Assembly (NCBI GenBank): GCA_030608825.1
Contig: JAUWDL010000001.1
Location: 1-17,588 of the forward strand
Reading direction: 5' to 3'
Source: Gemmatimonadales bacterium
Lineage (GTDB): Bacteria > Gemmatimonadota > Gemmatimonadetes > Palauibacterales > Palauibacteraceae
Length of the DNA: 17,588 nucleotides
Under the pieces are notes generated by a model. That model was not told where the DNA came from and made no database searches. It was given only the letters and a program-made list of their open reading frames with translations. The translations under genes and the position numbers were made by a program. Below, piece after piece: positions 13,300-17,588 of this stretch (the first letter of the stretch is position 1; every line of letters starts with the position of its first letter).

Positions 13300-13873
13300 T
13301 GCACTCCTCGTCGTGCTCGGGGCCGCGGCTCTCGGCCGCGGGTTCCACTCCGAAATGCTCCCTGAGCTTACGGATGGCGTGGTGGTAGCTCACCCTCACC
13401 GATCCCTCGCTCGTTCGCAGCGCCCTGGCGATCTCGCCGTACGTCAACCCCTCGGTCGTGCGGAGGATCAACGCATCTCGCTGCTGGGGGGGAAGCGTGC
13501 GCGCGAAGGCCAGAGCGCGCTCGGCCATGTCTCGGCGCACCACCCCCTCATCGGGCCGGTCACCCGCTGCAACGTGATCGGCCCTCTCGATCGCCAGCTC
13601 CCGGCGCCGCGCCCGCCGGCGGACCCAATTGGTCGTCTCGTTGATGGCGATCCTGGCGAGCCAGCTCCGGAAGCTCGACTCACCCCGAAAGCGACCGATT
13701 CCGGCCGCCGCCCTCGCGAACGTCTCTTGCACGACATCCAACGCCGCCGCCCTATCCCCGGTCGTACGCACCGCCAGGCGGAAAACAAAACCCGCGTGGC
13801 CCTCGTAAAGATACCGCCAGGCCGCCTCGTGGCCGCGGCGTGCTTGCTCGACCGCTTGTCGCTCGTCTAGCAT
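13274..13873 (-). CDS. ECF-type RNA polymerase sigma factor
   Basis: The 199-aa product has sigma region 2 (WRYLYEGHAGFVFRLAVRTT, then ALDVVQETFARAAAGI and SFRSWLARIAINETTNWVRR) and region 4 (TLPPQQRDALILRTTEGLTY, then GEIARALRTSEGSVRVSYHH). It starts at ATG 13873 and heads a minus-strand operon with the ZAS anti-sigma factor, a Spy-like periplasmic protein and endonuclease IV. This suggests a response to envelope or oxidative stress. Upstream, at about 13905-13909 on the minus strand, is a GGAAC element typical of ECF -35 sites, but the distance to a TCTAAT is shorter than usual, so autoregulation is only a possibility. Confidence 0.92.
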   Translation of the reverse strand: MLDERQAVEQARRGHEAAWRYLYEGHAGFVFRLAVRTTGDRAAALDVVQETFARAAAGIGRFRGESSFRSWLARIAINETTNWVRRRARRRELAIERADHVAAGDRPDEGVVRRDMAERALAFARTLPPQQRDALILRTTEGLTYGEIARALRTSEGSVRVSYHHAIRKLREHFGVEPAAESRGPEHDEECNELGGSER

Positions 13874-13964
13874 CTGTCGCAGCCATTAGAAAGACCTGGA
13901 CGGTTCCGCGGGCCGCCAGGCGCACCCACGGGCCCGTCGATCGTTGGACGGCGCCGGGCAGCAA

Positions 13965-14009
13965 AACGTTAACGCAACGTTTGCACGATGGGGCCTCATC
14001 GTCCAGCAT
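13965..14009 (+). promoter_or_regulatory. Possible operator/promoter upstream of the TolC-family gene
   Basis: AACGTT, itself a palindrome, occurs at 13965-13970 and again at 13976-13981, exactly one helical turn (11 bp) apart. A TTGCAC (13981-13986) begins at the end of the second copy and could be a -35; 17 bp later is a weak CAGCAT. It lies in the divergent region between the sigma operon and the efflux genes. A repressor-type site is a guess from structure and position. Confidence 0.3.
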
Positions 14010-14050
14010 ACGGCTGGCAGGTCCGTCAGAGAGTCGAGGGAGAGGAAGAG

Positions 14051-15388
14051 ATGAAACGCGAGTGGTTCGTGGCCGCCGTGTTTGCGGCCGTGTCTCTGGC
14101 TTCGGCCGTTCCGGCGTCGGGCCAGGATAGGGATGTGACGGTCGTGGGGTCGGATTCGGTGCGTCAGGTGACTCTCGACCAGGCCGTCAGGATCGCGCAC
14201 GCCCTCAACCCGGAGCTCCGGGTCGCCGAGACGAACGTGGATGTCGCCGAGTACAACCGGCTCGACGCGTGGGGCAACTTCCTCCCTACGTTCGACGCGG
14301 GCTTCGGCTATGCGAACTCGAGCACGGGCCGCCTGGATCAGACGGGACAGGGGATCGTCGCGACCAGCTACTTCTTCCAGCTCACGGGACGCTACAACCT
14401 GTTCGAGGGCTTCAGGAAATTCACCGAGTTGAACAGCGCCCAGCTGGATCTGAGCGCTCAGCAGGCCAGATTCCGACAGGACGAGTTCTCGCTGCTCCGG
14501 GCCGTCAAGCAGGCGTACTACGACGCGCTCGCCTTCCGCGATCTCGTCGCCGTGGAAGAGGACCGGGTCGAGCGTCAGGAGCTTCAGCTGGAGTTCGTCA
14601 CCCAGCAGCTCGAGCTCGGCCGATCGACGCGATCGGACGTCCTCCGGTCGCAGGTGGACCTGAACAACGCCAAGATCGCGCTTCTCAACGCCGCAAACGA
14701 CTCTCGAGCCGCTACCTTCCAGCTCGGACGTACGATCGGCCTCGACGGGAGGGTAGAGCCCTCGCCCGAGGAAACGCTCGCGGCCGACCCGCTCGGGCTG
14801 AGCCGGGATGACGCTTACAGGATCGGACTCCGGACCGCCCCCTCGGTGGTGAGTGCCGAAGCGACGGCGGAGGCCGCGGCTTCTCGGGTATCGACGGCGA
14901 AATCAGCCTATCTGCCGAACCTCAACTTCGCCGGCGGGTGGGCCTGGGCGAACACCGAGTTCCCACCCCAGAGCCGCAGCTGGAGCATCGCCCTGACCGG
15001 AAGCTACCCCCTGTTCAACGGCTTCAACCGCGAGACGAACGTGTATCGGGCTCAGGCCGTCGCCGACGCCGCCGTCTCCGAGCAGAGGGGCGCCGAGCTG
15101 CAGCTCATCGTGGACCTGGACGCCGCCTACAACACGATCCAGGTGGCCACCGCCTCCGCCGAGTTGGCGGAGCAGAGCGTGGAGCTCAGCCGCGAGGACC
15201 TGCGAGTCAGCTCGGAGCGCTACCGACTCGGCCTCGCGACCATCCTGGACCTCCAGACGGCCCAGATCGCGCTCTCTCAGGCCCAAGTGGACCTCATCCG
15301 CCGCCGCTTCGAGTACCAGCTCGGCGTCGCCTCGCTGGAATCTCTCCTCGGCCGCCGGTTGCAGGAGCTGGAAGCGACCGCCCAGTAG
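14051..15388 (+). CDS. TolC-family outer-membrane efflux protein
   Basis: The 445-aa protein has a signal peptide (KREWFVAAVFAAVSLASA, cleavage near residue 25) and two outer-membrane efflux protein repeats. The first runs from VTLDQAVRIAHALNPELRVA through the beta-strand region SYFFQLTGRYNLFEGF and coiled coil to LRSQVDLNNAKIALLNA. The second includes AKSAYLPNLNF, SWSIALTGSYPLFNGF and LGLATILDLQTAQIALSQAQ. It should trimerise into the exit duct for the adaptor and ABC permease downstream. ATG 14051 follows a strong purine-rich Shine-Dalgarno (GAGGAAGAG). An upstream in-frame extension to 13988 would displace the signal peptide and is rejected. The length is typical. Confidence 0.95.
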   Translation: MKREWFVAAVFAAVSLASAVPASGQDRDVTVVGSDSVRQVTLDQAVRIAHALNPELRVAETNVDVAEYNRLDAWGNFLPTFDAGFGYANSSTGRLDQTGQGIVATSYFFQLTGRYNLFEGFRKFTELNSAQLDLSAQQARFRQDEFSLLRAVKQAYYDALAFRDLVAVEEDRVERQELQLEFVTQQLELGRSTRSDVLRSQVDLNNAKIALLNAANDSRAATFQLGRTIGLDGRVEPSPEETLAADPLGLSRDDAYRIGLRTAPSVVSAEATAEAAASRVSTAKSAYLPNLNFAGGWAWANTEFPPQSRSWSIALTGSYPLFNGFNRETNVYRAQAVADAAVSEQRGAELQLIVDLDAAYNTIQVATASAELAEQSVELSREDLRVSSERYRLGLATILDLQTAQIALSQAQVDLIRRRFEYQLGVASLESLLGRRLQELEATAQ

Positions 15389-15413
15389 CTTCCTGGGCTT
15401 CTTCGTCCCTCGA

Positions 15414-15428
15414 TCCACGGAGCGTGGA
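15414..15428. repeat. Short perfect inverted repeat (6-bp stem, 3-nt loop)
   Basis: TCCACG-gag-CGTGGA lies 26 bp after the TolC stop. It lacks a following T-tract, so a classical intrinsic terminator is not supported. Confidence 0.45.
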
Positions 15429-15472
15429 CGGTCGGAGCGCGGAGGGTCGGAGGCGCGGAGGGTCGGAGGCGC
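15426..15472 (+). repeat. GC-rich tandem repeat, about three copies of a 15-16-bp unit
   Basis: Units at 15441-15456 and 15457-15472 are identical 16-mers (ggagggtcggaggcgc). A diverged copy, ggacggtcggagcgc, precedes them at 15426-15440, and a partial copy follows. The array fills the TolC-adaptor intergenic space and encodes nothing visible. Confidence 0.85.
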
Positions 15473-15536
15473 GGACGGAATGGCGAGGGACCACCCGCTG
15501 TCTAAGTGAGGATGGGCCCGGAGCCGGTCTCACGGG

Positions 15537-15566
15537 TTGAACCTCTTTCGCAAGACGTGGTACTAT
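15537..15566 (+). promoter_or_regulatory. Probable sigma-70-type promoter giving a near-leaderless adaptor mRNA
   Basis: TTGAAC (15537-15542) and TACTAT (15561-15566) are separated by 18 bp and each match four of six consensus bases. Transcription would begin around 15573, one or two bases before the adaptor's ATG at 15575. No Shine-Dalgarno precedes that ATG, which agrees with a leaderless transcript. Confidence 0.5.
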
Positions 15567-15574
15567 CCTCGGCC

Positions 15575-16981
15575 ATGCATAGAAGAGCCTCCTTTCCCAA
15601 CCCGATTCCCCTCGTGATCAGCGCGGTGTTCGCCGCCGCCTGCGGCCAGAGCCCCGCCAGCGAGTCCGTTCCGGAGTTCGAGACCGCGGTCGCCGAAGTG
15701 CGCAGCCTCGTGTCGAGCGTGGTGGCGACCGGTACGATCGAGCCCATCCGAATCATCGATGTGAAGTCCCAGGCTTCCGGCGAGATCCTGGAGCTCGCGG
15801 TCGAGCTCGGTGATTTCGCCCAGCGGGGGCAACTTCTGGTGCGCATCGATCCGCGTGACGTGCGGAACGAGTTCGACCAGGCGGAGGCGGACCTCGAGGT
15901 CGCTCGCGCCCGCTGGCAGATCGCCGAGCGGCGACTGGCGCGAACGCAGGCGCTCCACGACTCATCCATCGTGACCGCCGAGGAGCTCGAGACCGAGCTG
16001 CTCGAGCACGCCAACGCGCGCGCGAGCCTGGTCCGGGGCGAGGCAAACCTGGAGCTCGCGACGGACAAGCTCAACGACGTGGTGGTGCGGTCTCCGATAG
16101 ACGGCACGGTGGTGGAACGCGAGATCGAAGCGGGCCAGATCGTTACCTCGACGCGCGAGGTCACCGGCGGCACGCTCCTCATGCGCATGGCTGACCTCTC
16201 GGAGGTTCAGGTACGCACGATGGTGGACGAGACGGACATCGGGAGCATAGAGACGAACCTGCTCGCGGAGATCACGGTGGAGGCCTACCCGGACCGAACG
16301 TTCCGAGGAACGGTGCTCAAGGTCGAGCCGCAGGCGGTCGTCGAGCAGAGCGTGACGATGTTCGCCGTGCTGACCCGGATCGTGAACGATGAGAGCCTGC
16401 TCCGGCCCGGCATGAACTCGGACGTCGAGATCGTCATCGGCCGTCGGGAGGAGGCTCTCACGCTCGACAACGGCGGCGTGAAGACGCCGGAGGAGGCTCG
16501 TCAGCTCGTGGAGGCGTTGGGACTGGACCCGTCGCTCCTCGAGCAGAGAGTCGAGGTCGCGAGCGAGGAGCCAACGGATGGGGAAGAGCGCGGCGACGAG
16601 CCGGAGGGCGACGATGTGGTCCTCGAACAGCTGCGATCGATGTCGCATGAGGAGCGCCGGAGCTACTTCGAAAACCTGGATCCGGGAGAGCGGCAACGGA
16701 TCTTCCAGCTGATGCGGACGGCCAGAGAGCAGCAGGAACAAGCCGATCGCGCCAACCCGACGCGGCCGCGACCGGCGTTCGTGTTCATGGAAGATGATGC
16801 CGGTGTACTGACCCTGAAGCCGGTGACGATCGGACTCAGCAGCTGGGAATACACGGAGATATTGGCTGGTCTCAGGGAAGGCGATGAGGTTCTCGAGGTG
16901 CCGCTTTCCCTGGTTCAGCAGCGGGAGCTGCTCCAACGAATACGCTCGCGCTCCGGCGTGCCCGGCGTCCAGCGCCGCTGA
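15575..16981 (+). CDS. Periplasmic adaptor (membrane fusion) protein, MacA/HlyD-like putative lipoprotein
   Basis: The 468-aa product has a hydrophobic leader ending in AAAC (C23), consistent with a lipoprotein or inner-membrane-anchored adaptor. It then shows the biotinyl-lipoyl half motifs (VKSQASGEILELAVELGDFA, 63-82, and VVRSPIDGTVVEREIEAGQI, 170-189) flanking an alpha-hairpin (about 95-165). A beta-barrel domain follows (about 210-295). An unusual insertion at about 296-400 is acidic, then helical (LEQLRSMSHEERRSYFENLD), before the final membrane-proximal domain (VLTLKPVTIGLSSWEYTEIL and LREGDEVLEVPL). It should link the ABC permease to the TolC-family duct. ATG 15575 places the leader at the N-terminus; a GTG at 15506 would add 23 residues before it. 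The gene ends 31 bp before the permease. Confidence 0.93.
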   Translation: MHRRASFPNPIPLVISAVFAAACGQSPASESVPEFETAVAEVRSLVSSVVATGTIEPIRIIDVKSQASGEILELAVELGDFAQRGQLLVRIDPRDVRNEFDQAEADLEVARARWQIAERRLARTQALHDSSIVTAEELETELLEHANARASLVRGEANLELATDKLNDVVVRSPIDGTVVEREIEAGQIVTSTREVTGGTLLMRMADLSEVQVRTMVDETDIGSIETNLLAEITVEAYPDRTFRGTVLKVEPQAVVEQSVTMFAVLTRIVNDESLLRPGMNSDVEIVIGRREEALTLDNGGVKTPEEARQLVEALGLDPSLLEQRVEVASEEPTDGEERGDEPEGDDVVLEQLRSMSHEERRSYFENLDPGERQRIFQLMRTAREQQEQADRANPTRPRPAFVFMEDDAGVLTLKPVTIGLSSWEYTEILAGLREGDEVLEVPLSLVQQRELLQRIRSRSGVPGVQRR

Positions 16982-17012
16982 CCGCGGTCGGCTAGGTAGG
17001 AGGTCCTTTTCG

Positions 17013-17588
17013 ATGCTCGTTCTCGAGACCATGCGCGTCGCGCTGCAAGCGATCCGTGCCCACAAGCTCCGTTCCCTGCTGACGATGCTGGGTATCGTGA
17101 TCGGCGTTTCCGCCGTGATCGCCATGGTGGCGCTCGGTGAGGGAGCCCAGCGGGCCGTACAGCAGCAGATCGCCAGCCTGGGAACCAACGTCCTCACGGT
17201 AAGACCGGGCCAACTCTGGTTTCACGGGGTGAGGTCGGGGGCCACGTCGGAGCTGACGCCGGAGGACGCCGAAGCCGTCTTCACGAGTGCGCCTTCGGTG
17301 GTAGGCATCGCACCCGAGATGCGTTCCAATCTGCAGGTTGAATCCGGCGCCACGAACGCGAACCTGCGCGTCGTCGGAACGAGCCCTCGGTACGCGGAGA
17401 TCAACGGGTACGCCGTCGCGCTGGGCCGTTTCTTCGATAATCAGGAGAACGAGGGACGGCGCCGGGTCGCGGTCCTCGGCGGAGCGATTCCCGCGACCCT
17501 AAGCTCGAGCGCCGAGCAGCTCGTCGGCCAGCAGATCAGGATTCGCAACAACACGTTCGAGATAGTGGGGGTGCTCGAGGAGAAGGGC
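17013..17588 (+). CDS. MacB/FtsX-type ABC transporter permease, N-terminal part (runs off right edge)
   Basis: The frame is open from ATG 17013 to the edge (192 codons) and has AGGAGG upstream. It begins VALQAIRAHKLRSLLTMLGI, then VIGVSAVIAMVALGEGA, the first membrane segment typical of MacB-family permeases. The periplasmic MacB core domain follows (SLGTNVLTVRPG, then VVGIAPEM, LRVVGTSPRYAEI, VAVLGGAI and FEIVGVLEEKG). Unlike E. coli MacB, there is no N-terminal ATPase, so the ATPase is probably a separate downstream gene. With the adaptor and TolC-family protein it forms a tripartite exporter; the substrate cannot be told. Confidence 0.92.
   Translation, partial: MLVLETMRVALQAIRAHKLRSLLTMLGIVIGVSAVIAMVALGEGAQRAVQQQIASLGTNVLTVRPGQLWFHGVRSGATSELTPEDAEAVFTSAPSVVGIAPEMRSNLQVESGATNANLRVVGTSPRYAEINGYAVALGRFFDNQENEGRRRVAVLGGAIPATLSSSAEQLVGQQIRIRNNTFEIVGVLEEKG

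Noticed and set aside
13880..13909. ECF autoregulatory promoter (GGAAC plus TCTAAT) for the sigma operon
   Set aside because: The spacing between the elements is about 12 bp, shorter than the usual ECF spacing, so I do not list it as a feature.
15414..15428. Intrinsic terminator after the TolC-family gene
   Set aside because: The stem is only 6 bp and is not followed by a T-tract.
15962..17197. 411-codon minus-strand open frame
   Set aside because: It is antisense to the adaptor and permease genes, H/R/L-rich and without recognisable features.
1..17588. CRISPR array, tRNA, rRNA, insertion sequence or prophage genes
   Set aside because: I looked for regularly spaced repeats, tRNA-like folds, transposase motifs and terminal inverted repeats and found none.

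Overview
The window is a dense, high-GC bacterial chromosomal segment. GTG starts are frequent, many genes overlap by 4 bp or more, and no gap between genes exceeds about 210 bp. It holds two separate ECF sigma/membrane regulator modules, a glycogen-binding-type domain on one presumed anti-sigma factor, TolC/lipoprotein-adaptor/ABC efflux, and ETF next to Mo-cofactor genes. This mix would fit a Gemmatimonadota-like or related soil/environmental lineage. That assignment is inference only, because there is no rRNA or other phylogenetic marker here. I see no tRNA, rRNA, CRISPR array, insertion sequence or phage gene.

Region 1 (1-3853, minus strand). A fused permease-ATPase of the molybdate/tungstate type (1790-3853) is followed by an ECF sigma factor, a one-TM presumed anti-sigma protein with an extracytoplasmic CBM48/AMPK-like glycogen-recognition domain, and the start of an exported protein of unknown function that runs off the left edge.

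Region 2 (3982-6149, plus strand). This holds a fold-type III PLP enzyme of the D-serine dehydratase/D-threonine aldolase family and a two-TM membrane protein. The tail of the membrane protein carries two copies of an MshEN-like 24-residue motif without any ATPase.

Region 3 (6073-13873, minus strand). Read in the direction of transcription it contains: ECF sigma, zinc-finger anti-sigma, Spy/CpxP-like periplasmic protein, endonuclease IV, a 183-aa unknown, EtfB, EtfA, XdhC, a MocA-type nucleotidyltransferase and a WtpA/ModA-type binding lipoprotein. The last three form a Mo/W unit: insertion chaperone, cofactor nucleotidylation and oxyanion capture. The matching importer channel and ATPase are probably the fused protein in region 1, split off by the two plus-strand genes.

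Region 4 (14051-17588, plus strand). A TolC-family outer-membrane protein, a lipoprotein-type periplasmic adaptor and the start of a MacB/FtsX-type ABC permease form a tripartite efflux or export system that continues past the right edge.

The most unusual observation concerns starts. Two genes, the region-1 sigma factor and endonuclease IV, have family-conserved N-terminal sequence for which no convincing ATG/GTG/TTG start is available. In both, an in-frame ATA overlaps the upstream gene's TAG stop as ATAG, the same geometry as the GTGA overlaps used elsewhere in the window. Other points worth a look are the free-standing membrane MshEN-like protein, the CBM48 presumed anti-sigma factor, a probable leaderless promoter for the efflux adaptor, and the packing of an AP endonuclease into an envelope-stress-type sigma operon.
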